NCBI GenBank assembly: GCA_949316495.1
Contig: OX439005.1
Coordinates: 11,253,701-11,317,700 of the forward strand
Source of the DNA: Amphiduros pacificus
Taxonomy: Eukaryota > Annelida > Polychaeta > Phyllodocida > Hesionidae
Direction: 5' to 3'
Length of the DNA: 64,000 nt
The notes beneath the pieces are model-generated. The model worked only from the letters and a program-made list of their open reading frames with translations, searched no databases and was not told the origin of the DNA. This document shows, in pieces, positions 1 to 12,400 of the stretch (positions are counted from its first letter, which is position 1; each line of letters begins with the position of its first letter). The position numbers were made by a program, and so were the translations under genes.

Positions 1-640
1 CCAAACAGTTTTGAAGCATCATAACTTAACGTTACACAACCGCAACCCCAAGAAATTGGCTGAAAAAACGGTCAAGAACCCAACAAAAAATAAAGGTATT
101 CATCCTATGTACATCTTTATTGCAAACTATCCCGCAACCCACAAAAGAAAGAAACGTGAGCAATAAAATTTGTTTTCAAAATGGAGATTTCCACCCCGCG
201 CCGGGGCTGTACGAAGCGTAAAATAAACGAAATAGTCCGGTGGCTTCAAGGGAGAGGGTCCTTATTTTATAAAAATTAAATAACAAATCAAATTAGATTC
301 TTTTTGACACAAAAAAGTCATTCCTACCCCAAAGATCAATGCGTTAAATGCGGAAATACGCATACTATTACCCCAAAGCCAGGAGCATGAAAATAGGGGT
401 TTCCCCCGCAGCACCTCCACTTGGTAACCAATGGAAACCACATCAACACCTCCACCTGGAGGCCCATAGGTGAGGCGCCCAGCACCTCCAGAGGTGCCAG
501 CACCTCCACCTCATCCAATATAAAAACCAGACGTAGGATAACGCAGTCAGTCCCCATCCAACTGATGAGATCAATAAAGATCGAAACCATTACTGTTGGT
601 ATTGGCTTAGGGACTGCGAACGTTGTTGACCTGGTCTTTT
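1..640 (+). repeat. GC-richer repeat with core-promoter-like motifs (copy 1, cut by window edge)
   Basis: An inverted relative lies at 43,860-44,470. Shared blocks include CCCCGCGCCGGGGCTGTACG near 195, CTTCAAGGGAGAGG near 245, a cluster of CACCTCCA-type repeats at 410-510 and CAGTCAGTCCCCATCCAACT near 545. A TATA-like box (ATATAAAA, about 519) lies roughly 25 bases before TCAGTC, which resembles an initiator, so the 3' part looks like a Pol II core promoter. Similarity fades after about 630. The element class is unknown; an LTR-type or retroposed promoter segment is possible but no coding part is seen. Confidence 0.6.
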
Positions 641-1129
641 GGATACATTGTCTTTTTCACTTTATTTGTGCATAGCTCAGGATGACTATATACCTTTAGA
701 GCAAGTGGTGAATTGCGGTGATTTGAGGGAAACGATTCAGTGATTCAGTGCCGAACAAAGAGGTGAATGTCGGTGCTGAAGATAGCTGAGGAATGCTGAA
801 GTGAAGAAATGGCCAAATGTCATTGTATGAAACTTAGGATTAAGAACTGACCACAAATATTGAGGTTGCAAGGTATTTATATGAAAAGACAATAAAAGCC
901 GGTTGTCAAAATTCGAATCGATCTCTCATACAATACGAGAAATCGTGAAGCTCACCGAAGCTCAGCCAAACCACTCCTACATGGGTAGTGGGGCGACGAC
1001 AGTGGCAGGAAAGTCAAGCCGTGACTCTTTATTTGCCCCGTAGATTCTATCATACCGCCTCTTGGATATGGGGACGGTCTCGGCCAGCACAAGGTGGGGG
1101 TAGAATGGACCACATATTCACAGTCCTTT

Positions 1130-2740
1130 CAGAGTTTTCAGTGTTTACCGGTTAAAATTTTGTAGATCTCGATCATGTCTCCTCTTTGTCTCTGCTTGTG
1201 ATCAAAACAAAGATCTAAAGCCTATCCTCATGGAGTGTCACGCAGGGTTGGAACTAACTTGGTGGCTCGTCTTTGGACTTTTTTCCTAAGGTCAATATCT
1301 TTTCTCAGCTGTGGGGACAACGCTTGGACGGAAAATTTGAGGTGAGGTCTGACTTGGCCTAGATACAGGGCTCCTGAAGACTTCCACAGACTGGAAGCTG
1401 AAGCTTCTTCAGACCATCCTCAGAGTTCTGTTCGCCCTCTTTACAGTTGCCACACACTGTTTACTCAGCTTGAGAGATGAGTCCAGATTGACACCCAGAT
1501 CTTCTACACTCTGCAAGATTTGTCTATTCATGGAGAAGTCGACACAAGGATTTTTGTGACCTAGGTGCATGACTTTACACTTCCTGATATTAAAGAGCAT
1601 ATTCCACTCATCCAACCAGCTCGACTGGTTGTGGAGGTCGTGCTGGAGTCAAGCGACATCCTGGTGGGTCTGGAATGCTTCAAAACAGCTTTGTGTCATC
1701 AGCAAACTTAAGGACCATAGACTCTACGGTAGTGTCGATGTCATTAACAAAAATCAAGAAGAGTACCGGCCCAAGACTGAACCCTGAAGTACCCCACTGG
1801 TGACTGGCAGCCATTCAAACTTACTTCCGTTTACTACTAATCGCTGGCGTCTGTCGCTAAGTCCAACTCCAGACTTGTCCATCTATCCCATGGGCTTTCA
1901 CCTTGGTCACCAACCTCAGATGCGGGAGCTTATCAAAGGCTTTCTGGAAGTCAAGGAAAATAATGTTGATTGGAAGTCCTGCGTCGGTGTACTCTGTGAC
2001 CTTCTCCAGGAATTGCAGCAAGTTTGTAAGGCATGATCGTTTCTTCAGGAATCAATGCTGGGAGGGTTTGGGCTTCATGTTATTGGCTTTCATAGTTATC
2101 AGGAGTGAACCACACACCGCACAGTCTCTCCTCCTCTTCGCAAGTAAACATTATTTCGGGATCAGGGAGGTTCTCACCAGACTTGGCCATGAACATGGAA
2201 GCAAAGTGATTGTTGAACACGTCACAACACCGTCCTCAGTGATGACCTCTCCCATATGGTCCCTCAGTGGGCCAACTGAGTCTTTGGTTTTGGCTTTGGA
2301 TCTTACACATCAATGAAATGATTTAGGGTCCATTTTGCTGCACAATGCAAGTTTTTTCTTACATTTTTTCTTGGTTTCTGATGTCAATTCCCTTGTCCAC
2401 TTCTTGTGGTCCATCAGGTCATTGTACTCATGGGATGCTTGATATTTCTTCCACAGTTTCTGACAGTCCTTATAGCTTGTCTTTTCATGTACAAGGGTCT
2501 ATTTTTCTTCTCAGTTTGATGGGTATAGAGACTGTATACAGACCGCCACTGCCTCAACTTCATCTCCGCTTGCCTCTAGGATCTGGTCAGATCTGAGGAA
2601 TATAAATGCTTTTCAGGATATCAGAATTTGCATTCATGAGGTTTCTTGCTTTGCTTAAGATGTCATACTTAGTATTTCTGATCTTTAGGGTAATTCTCAA
2701 AGGTCTCAGCAGAGCAGTCACTTTGATTGCTTTGTTTCTA
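1130..2740 (-). mobile_element. Decayed CR1-like non-LTR retrotransposon (RT domain and C-terminal part)
   Basis: Read on the minus strand, scattered frames give the order expected of a CR1/L2-type ORF2. A linker like VRSKAKTKDSVGPL lies near 2,290. RT motif B appears as SGV-QGSVLG near 1,780, the catalytic motif as KFADDTKL near 1,700, then FNIRKCKVMHLGHKNP near 1,580 and DLGVNLDSSLKLSKQC near 1,480. The usual C-terminal block (VRPHLKFSVQALSPQLRK, then VQRRATKLVPTLRD) follows near 1,350-1,230. No frame stays open across it; several shifts and stops separate the motifs, so it is an old dead copy. The 5' half, including the endonuclease, is missing. Sequence from about 880 to 1,130 may be its 3' UTR. 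Confidence 0.85.
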
Positions 2741-3028
2741 TATTCTGCATCAAGTCAATTACTGTGATAGGGCCAATTCCCCCGCAGCCAGGCTTGATTG
2801 CATTCTTAGCTATCTGACTCACACTAACAAACAATTACTTTTGGTAAAATAAATCAGTTTAGTTCCAGCTTTCAATGCATGAAGACGAGTTGAGTTTGTC
2901 CTTTTAGAAATAACTATCAGAACTTCCATATGGGAGGTTGTGTACATGTATACCTGAGCCCAAGATAGACTACAAAAGATGGGGACTTTACAATCTGATG
3001 AGTACTGTTTGTTCTAGCCACACTGTTG

Positions 3029-3419
3029 GATAGTTTTGTACCTGCCTGATCTTTCCAGCTACAATCTTGGATAAGTTTGTACCTCCCTGATTTTTCCAGC
3101 TACAATCGTGGATAGTTTTGTACCTGCCTGATCTTTCCAGCTACAATCTTGGATAAGTTTGTACCTCCCTAATCTTTCTAGTTACAATCTTGGATAAGTT
3201 TGTACCTCCCTAATCTTTCTAGCTACAATCTTGGATAAGTTTGTACCTCCCTAATCTTTCTAGCTACAATCTTGGATAAGTTTGTACCTCCCTAATCTTT
3301 CTAGCTACAATCTTGGATAAGTTTGTACCTCCCTAATCTTTCTAGCTACAATCTTGGATAAGTTTGTACCTCCCTGATCTTTCTAATCACACTCTTGAAT
3401 AGTCCTACCTGCTTAGAAT
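3029..3419. repeat. 41-bp tandem repeat, about 9.5 copies
   Basis: The motif TTTGTACCT recurs every 41 bases at about 3,036, 3,077, 3,117, 3,159, 3,200, 3,241, 3,282, 3,323 and 3,364, followed by a degraded last unit. The unit also contains CTACAATCTTGGATAAG. Middle units are nearly identical and outer ones diverge, as expected from unequal exchange. A stray unit lies near 4,098. The array ends about 18 bases before an exon's acceptor site. Confidence 0.95.
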
Positions 3420-3436
3420 TACCTTTGTTTTTTTAG

Positions 3437-6400
3437 AACAACCAGATGAGGAGGGCAAAGAAGGAGCCAAAAAAGAGAAGAAATTGACTCCAGCTGAATA
3501 TAGAAGAATACATGGGTAAGTACTTCAAGACTTAAATAGCCGATATCTTGATTTTTACCCTTGGCCATTACTGATGCCCAGGATATTGTCATTACTTGCA
3601 GGATCAATCTGTCTGTCCATCTGTCCATTATATTCAATTTTAAAAACATAGGGATCAAAATGATGCATTATACCCTGGCCAAAAACAATCACCTTTTGAG
3701 GACTTAAACTTTGGCCATTCCACAAAATTTCATCACAATTAATCAAATTGGCTCTTACAATTACTTCGCCAGATTTCCTGACCAAACAAAAGTGTGAACA
3801 CATCTGAGGAAAAGAAATGGCAGCTGCATATAGCTTTCCAGATGAACTTGTTGTGAAAGCATTAAAATGATTTACAAGAGGTAGTAAATGTGCAGAATGT
3901 TAAAGGCAGAGTATGATATAGATGTAAAATTATTTCTGACTGAAAAGATGGTTCCTTCTTGAATCTGTCTCACCTTGCAATTGGTCCTTGCTTTATTGTT
4001 TCTATGCAAACCACATCTTGTTTCCAAGCAAGATAATAAAGGTTATTTGTTTTCCCATGGGTCATTTTTCCTAATCTAAATTCCAGTGGACGTGAAAGTT
4101 TGTACCTCCCTGATCTTTCCAGCTACAATCTAGGATTTTCTTCAGGGTATACAGATCTCTGTGCACCAAATTAGTTTTATTCTGGTTGAACTACACCTCC
4201 AGCGTTCAAATTTTGTATCAAATATCTGTGTCACTATCTTTCCCAGTCATGATGTCTCTAAATAGAGGTCCCTTTGTTATCTGTAAAGCCTTTTCTTCAG
4301 TATTTCACCAAATATAATGTCAAAGGAATCACTATGTTGTATCAGCAGATTGTTGCTGTTACACATTGATAAACTGATCCACTTTTCATCTCATTAAGCA
4401 AGCATGTAAACAATGGTGAGGCAATACTGAGATTGAGAAAAAACAAAGAGTATTTTTTCTGACAAGCCATGCAGCAGAGATGTTAAGCATAAGATATGAG
4501 TTTGCAGTTCCCCTGGTTCTGTCTCTCGTTTTGTGTTTTTCGGGGGATGTTTTCTAGAGTTATTACTGATACATGTGGGATTTTTACTGTGACATCCTGA
4601 CACATTTCCTGATTAAATCTGATGTTTTAGAATGATGTACATTTGTAAATTGTTCATTTGGATTCAAAATCTTCAGAAATCTACAAAAAATTGTCTGAAT
4701 GTGGAGGTTGCCATTTTGAATACCCAGAATGCCTCTAGTCAGTAGATTTGCTGCATGTGAATTTGCTTATGTTTGCTAAATATTATCTTTTAGAGGCTAA
4801 AACTATTGCTGTATGATTGATTTGAAGTTGATAAAGCAATATTTAAGCATTATTTTACTAGTGTGGGGCCAAATTTGGCATTCTGGAATTACGTCATCTG
4901 GATCTTGGCACTAGTTGGTTAGATTTAAGTCAAAGTTCAGTGACCAAACTGGTTGTTTGGACTTGAGTCAGAATCAAAAGTGTCTAAGCATTTTTGTCTG
5001 TTTGGTGAAACTTACCAGTAACTTAGTTGGAATTACAGGCAGATTTCTAAAATCAAGTAAATTTACTGACAAATATAAATTTAAGTCAAAGTTCAGTGAC
5101 CAAACTGGTTGATTGGACTTGAGTCAGAGTCAATGTACAGTAAGTGGCAAGTGACAACTTTGTCTCCCCACTTTAGCCTAAAACCATTTTTGTCAGGTAA
5201 AATCTTTTACCGACAAATTTTTCATGCTGATCCCAAGTTAGTATTAACCTTTACTCATACCATATTCTGTCTGTGTCTGATCAAGTTATGTCCTCAACAT
5301 CACTTTTATCACTTTCCAGCAACCTTGTTGGTTACCAACAAATCATGTTACCGACAATTTAAGTCAATATAAGTATTGCCGGTATGTTCCTTTATGTCTG
5401 ACCTTAATTTAGCAGTCTGCTTGGTTACTGACAACCTTCTCTGTCTTGTAAATAAGCACATATACTATCAGTCTAGTAGTTCCATGCTACTACTATATTA
5501 AACAAGGTAACTAGACCTATAAGTTTGTCAGTCTATGGGCCGTGGCACAGTTGGTTAGATCACAAGCTGATTAGCAGCAGTTCCTCTGGTGATCCAAAGG
5601 TCATGGGTTTGATCGCCGGCCATGACGAGGTTGGATTCATATTGCAATTTCACATATGAGCTGAGGCCCATACCTGAAGGGTCAACCCGTTGTCCTTGTA
5701 AATCTGTGGCGAAGTGGGTTGTCTTGTCAAGGACCTGCAACATGACAATTCAGTGAGGTAGCACTATATCTGCTACAAGTAGGTCTCATCACGAAATGAT
5801 TGAAATACTGTGAATAAAATGATGTAAAACCCCAAACAAACAAACAAGCAAACAAAGAAACAAACTATCAGCATGTCTCTTGAAAAAATCTTCATGATAG
5901 AGAAATAAAAGACATTTCACATACAATAATTGATGTTGAGATTCAAGTAATATTTTACAAATTTGATATATTCACTGAAAGGAACACTGTTAGATATAAA
6001 TTTCACCAAAAGATTAATGTTTCATAACAATATTTCAATATCTCTAGGAAAAGACCAGCTATTAAGAGTATCATAAACCAGAAGTCTCCAGCATTGGTTT
6101 CCATAATGCCTTCACCTAAGGAAGAAGCTCATTGGTTGTTTGACAGGTCATTGCAGTAAGTGATTACAATAAGTCAAATCTTTCCTTTACTTAAAATCCT
6201 TTGTGATTTTAATACAACTGTTCATTCATTAATTAATTTATTATTAATAAATTTTATAGTTGATGTGTAATAACATTTCTTTATTTGGTACTCCAAGGCA
6301 TAATGATGTATAGGCCTGAGAATATTTTGGAAGACATTTTTGTGACCTTGGCTTGACTGATAAAATACAGCAAAAAAAGTCATTGGTTGAAAATAATGCC

Positions 6401-9400
6401 TAACTACTGTATTTACTCGGATATAAGATGAGGTTTTCGTACCCAAACCTTCAGCTAATGGAGGGGGGGGGGCGTCTTATACATGAGGGCATTCTGCGGT
6501 GATTTACAGCAAGAATAATGGACTATCAGTGTGAAAAGTAAATAAACTTCACTTCCAGATACAAACTCCCACAATGGCGATATAATTAATATCTTTGGCT
6601 TATAATACACATAGAAATATTTTACCATGTCTCAACAGTAGTCCGCCTTCATTCAATAAGTTTAAATTATGCAAAAGCCGGAGAAAATGTCATTCATGTC
6701 ATACATTCACAATAATTAAATATGCTTACGCAACAAGAGGTCGCCATTCTGAAAAGCGGATGGGAGAAGCTCTTATTTTTGGCGCGAAAACGATTGGAGC
6801 ACCACCATCTTGTATTGAATCGTATTGAAGTATTAATATATTGCACCAATGATGGATCCCTGACACGACGTAAATACAAAAATTTGGGGATCCATCACTG
6901 CACAATACATTAATATTTCAATGCGAGTTAATACGCTCAGAACGTTTTCGTGCCAAAAATAAGAACTTCTCCTCGTGTTGTGCAAGCATATTTACGTTAA
7001 GGTCACTGACATGGAGATATTCTCCACCTGCGAAGCGTTATTTGTTATAATATATATTTATAATATATGATAATACCTTTATTATGATTTAAAACGCAAT
7101 TAAAATCGATCCGCTATGTCCGATATCCGTTATTTTTCAAATATCAAAGTTTGTAATGAACACGCTTTGTTTTGATGCTAAGGTCAAGGACATCACGGAC
7201 ATCGTATTTATGTTTTGCTGTAAATCACCGTCCAGAGGTCGTCCTCGTGTATAAGAGCTCCTGTTGCGTAAGCATATTTACGTTTCACTTTTAAAATGGC
7301 CGCCAAACTTGAATTGTAGCAGTGCTGATGTCTCGAGAAAATGGACTCGTCTTATGTTTGGAAATTGGTCTTTTCAAGCAAAATAACATCAATTTTGGGG
7401 TTCGTCTTATACACAAGTCATCCTGTATTCGAGTTAATACGGTACCTATCATTGTCTCGGCTGCAGTGATTGATCAGAAAACCAGATGTGGGTTCAACAA
7501 TTCTAGCATTTTGAATAAGATAATCATCATATGAGGGGTTATTTCATGCTCACATCTTAATAACAATCCTACGATGTCCATACACACATCCGGTTTAGGG
7601 ACCAATCACAGTAGTTGAGACAATGGTGTGAGACAATGGCAATCATTTCAACCAATCAGAGAGTAGCTAACAGACAATTAACAGAAGTGTCAATAGTAAC
7701 AATGACGGGAAGCGGTGATCGCCACATGTCTACATTTCAACATCACACAGATAAATAACTGAGAAAAAATGTTAATTGATATCCCTGATGTCATTTGGGG
7801 CAGTTACGGATTTTCTAGTGTATGATGATCAACAACATCACACAATTTTTTAATCTACGGACAATTTTAGAGAATGTACTTAATAGCATGCTTGGCCATA
7901 ACATTTATTCCACACAATATGTTTTAAAAATTTATTTGAGAATGATTTATTAATTGTTTTTTATAATTATGAAATGGCTAGGGCTGAGTGCCCCTGCATT
8001 CTCTGATACCTATTTTTTATTGTTAATCCCAAATAGAGATAAGGTCTCTCCTAGTCCAGTAGTTTCAAATATTGATTAATTTCTGATTTGCAGAAACTTG
8101 GTACCAATAGATAAAGATGGTGACAAGTTGGACATTGCAGTACAAGGAATGAATTTACATGCAAACAACTTCAAGTAAGTTTCATCGTTTTCATCCTTAG
8201 ATTCATATTTTCAGAGAAAATATACCATGTTTGACCTGAAATTGCCCTTGAAACAAGTATTTTATGGCCACCGCTTGGTCTGATTGGTATGTTTAACATT
8301 GGTGTGATTGCTCAAAAAGAACCTTCAATAAAACAAATAAAAAAGAAACATATGAATCAACTAAACAATGCTTTATGCCCTGGTCAAGGCAAAAAGTCTC
8401 ATTGAAGTTACACTGTTCCTGTTAAATTGGCAAACCTAGAGGGACCTCCACTGGTTCCATAATTAGGTCAATAATTAGGTCAAATTCCTGATGGTTGAAA
8501 ACAAAGCTCTAATACAGTAATATAGGCATATTGTGGGTAAAATTTCATAACTAATATAATTCTGACAAAAAAAGTAAAACTATACTCTATGATATGAGTA
8601 TATTAATATATTGCGCAAAATATTGCATAAACTTACAAAATAAAACTGAAGTGGAGACTGGTCTCGCTTCAATAAATTCCACCAGGAGGCAACGGAACAG
8701 CGATTTCACATGCTCTTTTCAGTGGCAAATTTGATTGAGCCCATACCTTAAACAGCAACTTTTTTTTTTTTTTCAAATCACGTCACACTTCCCCTCTGAT
8801 CATGTTCATGCTTTTTTTTATATAGTATGTAATTATGCAGTGACTTGGGAAAAAACATGTAAAAAATAAAGAAATAATAGCAAAGGTATTTGCCTTTCCT
8901 CTCTATTTCCTTTTTCGGTTGATCCACTCAAGAAAGTGTTTGTCAAGCCTGTTTGAACAAGAACCTAATTTATGTTATAATGAAAGATTGAATATTTGGG
9001 ATTCCAGGATTGGTGTAATTGGTGAACCAATGAGCCAATTTAACCCTGTGACCTTAACTCCAATTGGGGCAGAAGCTGAGGATGAGGATGGAGCAGGAGA
9101 TGAAAAGAGAGAGTAAGTTGTCATCATCCACTCTCTTTTTCCTGAGACAAGAAAATGAATTCAGTATTGTATGAGAATGCATCTATGATTAAAGCATTAC
9201 ATAAACCAATTACATCTGTCTTAGTAAGTAAATGTGATGTCTTTTAAGAAAAAGCTGGAAACTCAATTTAAAAATGAAGGATTGTCTGCTGAAACAAACT
9301 TTCTTTTTCAGGTCGGGAATTGCATCAACCCCACATAAAGGTAAATTCTCTCAACCAACAAATTTTTTTTTTTATAAATCTTTAAACACATTTCATCTCA

Positions 9401-12400
9401 ATTAGTACTCCTCGCATATCTCAAATTGTAATAAATAAATGTTTTTTATGTAATCCTTATTGTATTTAGTTTGAAATTAAATTATTTTAAAAATAGATAT
9501 TCTCCAATTCACATGATTTCTAATAAATGTATATTTGTATAATTGATTTTTGTCCTGATCATTGTGACTTGACACTCATAACTGATGAATAGCTTTGGTG
9601 ATCACTATGGTTCCAATAATTTTGTCCTTTTTACCCTTGGCCATTACTAATGGTTGAGAGTATTGTCATCACCAGTGGTGTCTGTTTGCCATTATATTCT
9701 TATATAAAAACTCCAACACTGATAATCTGATAGTGGAATTCTTTCATATTGGTCAAACAGGTCATTCTACATGTTCTATAGATGTGCTTGGATGTGTCCG
9801 ATGATGAGTTAACAGTATTACAAGGTCATCCATGCCCATGTCATAGAACACTGTCTCAGGGGTGGGAGAGTTCTGAACCGTGCAGGACTGAAATTGCAGC
9901 GTTACCGGATGGTATGACATCATACCATTGTTCTGAACCAATTCTGAACCAATTCGGGTGATTTTGTTATATAGCAACTTCTTGACTTCTCACAAAAGGC
10001 ATCAAAATCTGAACAAAATCTGAACAAAACAAGTGTTGATTTAAACAAATCAAGCTCGCGTAAGTTTGCAAAATCCCCAAATCCTTGGCCAAAATGTCCT
10101 TGAAAATGTCAAGGAAATCTTCTTACTCTACTACGTACTAACAGATCACTTCTGAACAAAAGTGACATCTGACGGTGTAAGCAGAAAAAATGTGCCAAAA
10201 ACATGGCCGCCATGGACCGATAATCGGGGTAGGCTCCATAGACTTACGGCTTAATCATCTTGAAACCTCGAACATCTAGCCCAAAAGGCAAAACAAACGC
10301 AAGCGAATTTAACAGAGTCCTTACAGTTGAGTTTGTAACAGCGCCTTTATTATGATGGCAAATACATTTTATAGTAAATCTTTAACATTTCTAAGGGTAA
10401 TTTTTGTGCCCCCAAGTCTGAATTAACCCTCTTTATGCAATCTCAAATGGGGCACCTTCCTGTGTTTTACTTGGACAAAAATCTCGTTAAAATGCAGTTC
10501 TAGAGAATCATAATCTTACATATGTAACTGATGATCTGGTTATTTCTCAAAGATTTGGATGTGACGGTTGGTACATGAAGACAACAACTTTTAATTCTGG
10601 CCATTGTTCACCATTCGGCACCACTCAGATTTCAGTTGGATTGGCTGTGATTTAGTGTCCTGTTATGTTGCAAGCGTCCACAATGACATGAATTAAGCAC
10701 CCTGCTCTGTTATGAACATCTGGAATGACATGAGTTGTCTGTATTGGTTCAGATTTACCATCAGGAACAGTTCCGAGCTCTCCCACCATTGTGTCTATAA
10801 AACGAAGTGATGTGAATTATTTCATATAAGGCACACTAGTGATTTGGAAGTGCATGGATGAGTTTAATGATGAGTGACCCTTGTCACTCAAGGTACCCAT
10901 TTTGGAAAAGATAATGCAATTCATTTTGAGCACACATGCAGCCAAGCATACATATTTCAATTTTGTTCACATTTTTGGGCTGTTATTCAGCATGCATAAA
11001 TAATAAGTAATAAAGCTGGATATCTTTGCAAATGACCTTGACAAAAATATTGACCTTTAAGGGGTAGATGTGCATCATTAGATAGGTTTAATCTTTTGAC
11101 CTTTATCAGAATTTTGTTTCTGTTAGAGTTAATTATTTATTATGGAAGAGTGTCTGAGGGTGAAATTGTATGGTATCATATTGATTTGACCCTTTAAAAT
11201 TCTCAAAAATTCTCAAAAAGGTGCTTCATGCTAATGTGACCTTGGTGAAATGACTAAGGGTGTCCATGATACCCCACAAAGTTGATAATTTTACAATGAA
11301 AATACATAATCGTTGAATTAAAACTATATAACCGTAATATGTAAAAAGTGAGCACTTTGAGCTTTTTTTTATATCGAGCAGTTTGGTCAATTTTATTTCT
11401 TTCCAAAAAAGTTTAACACAACCTACCGGTACTGTGAAACATAAGAGACCTTGACTCTCAACCAACTGTCGCCATATTAAAATCTTTACATGGTGCAGTT
11501 ACCTGTACCAATGCTTTCCAATCATGATTTAGCACAACCTAGTGGGCCAAGTGGGGAAAAGGGAAGAAAATAGATGTTTCTGAATATTTTACATGTCCCT
11601 ATTCATGCATTCATTATAAACTAATTTGTCATTTTAAAAGATAGGGTAACAGCAATTTATGCCAAATTTAATTTTGGAATATTGATAATATTAAACCACT
11701 CATCAAATCATGAAAAAAGGTGTCCATTACATCAAAAGAAATGACATTGACAGTAAAAACGTCAGGAAGAATTTTTCAGCAATTGTAAATAGGAGAGATT
11801 TCATGTTTCAAAGTGCTTGACATGGGCAGGATGCCTTATTTTGTCAAAAATGGTTCAAACCTGTCAAAAATTTCTTTAAATGGCTAAAGGTACTTTGTGC
11901 TCTGCACAGTATTTCTCATACTTTATGCTTAACTATTTTACGTTTCCTGGGCCAGAATATATAGGGCTACAAAATTGTTTTTGGAAAATCACTACTTGCT
12001 TTCCTTCATTTTTAGATGTAATAGATTATATCTTGGTGGCCATTATATTAAAATAGTGAGATTATATTTGGCTAAGTTTTTAACTGGAAGTATCTCAACC
12101 CAACTTTAAAAAAATAAATTAAATCATAGTTTTATTCAAATGGCTTTTGGTTTTTATTCCAAATATCTTTTTTCATTCTTATTGGAAACAGAATTATCAT
12201 TTTCAACATTAAATCTCACCCATTTTTAAATAGAAGGCCTATAGATGCACTGACCTGGGTTAGATCAACATGCCTAATTTGTAAATGCAGAGAAGTTGCT
12301 AAGCCCTATATCATGGTCCAGGTGTTTTACTAATTTTAAAAATGAAAGAAAAAGAAAATATTAAGTATTTAATTTTTTGTTGTCCTCCAAAACAGAGGAA

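Noticed and set aside
3029-3419. CRISPR-like array
   Set aside because: Units are contiguous 41-bp tandem repeats with no unique spacers, in a eukaryotic intron.
7560-7680. CCAAT-box promoter
   Set aside because: The CCAAT motifs are part of a dispersed repeat also found at 22,330-22,430.
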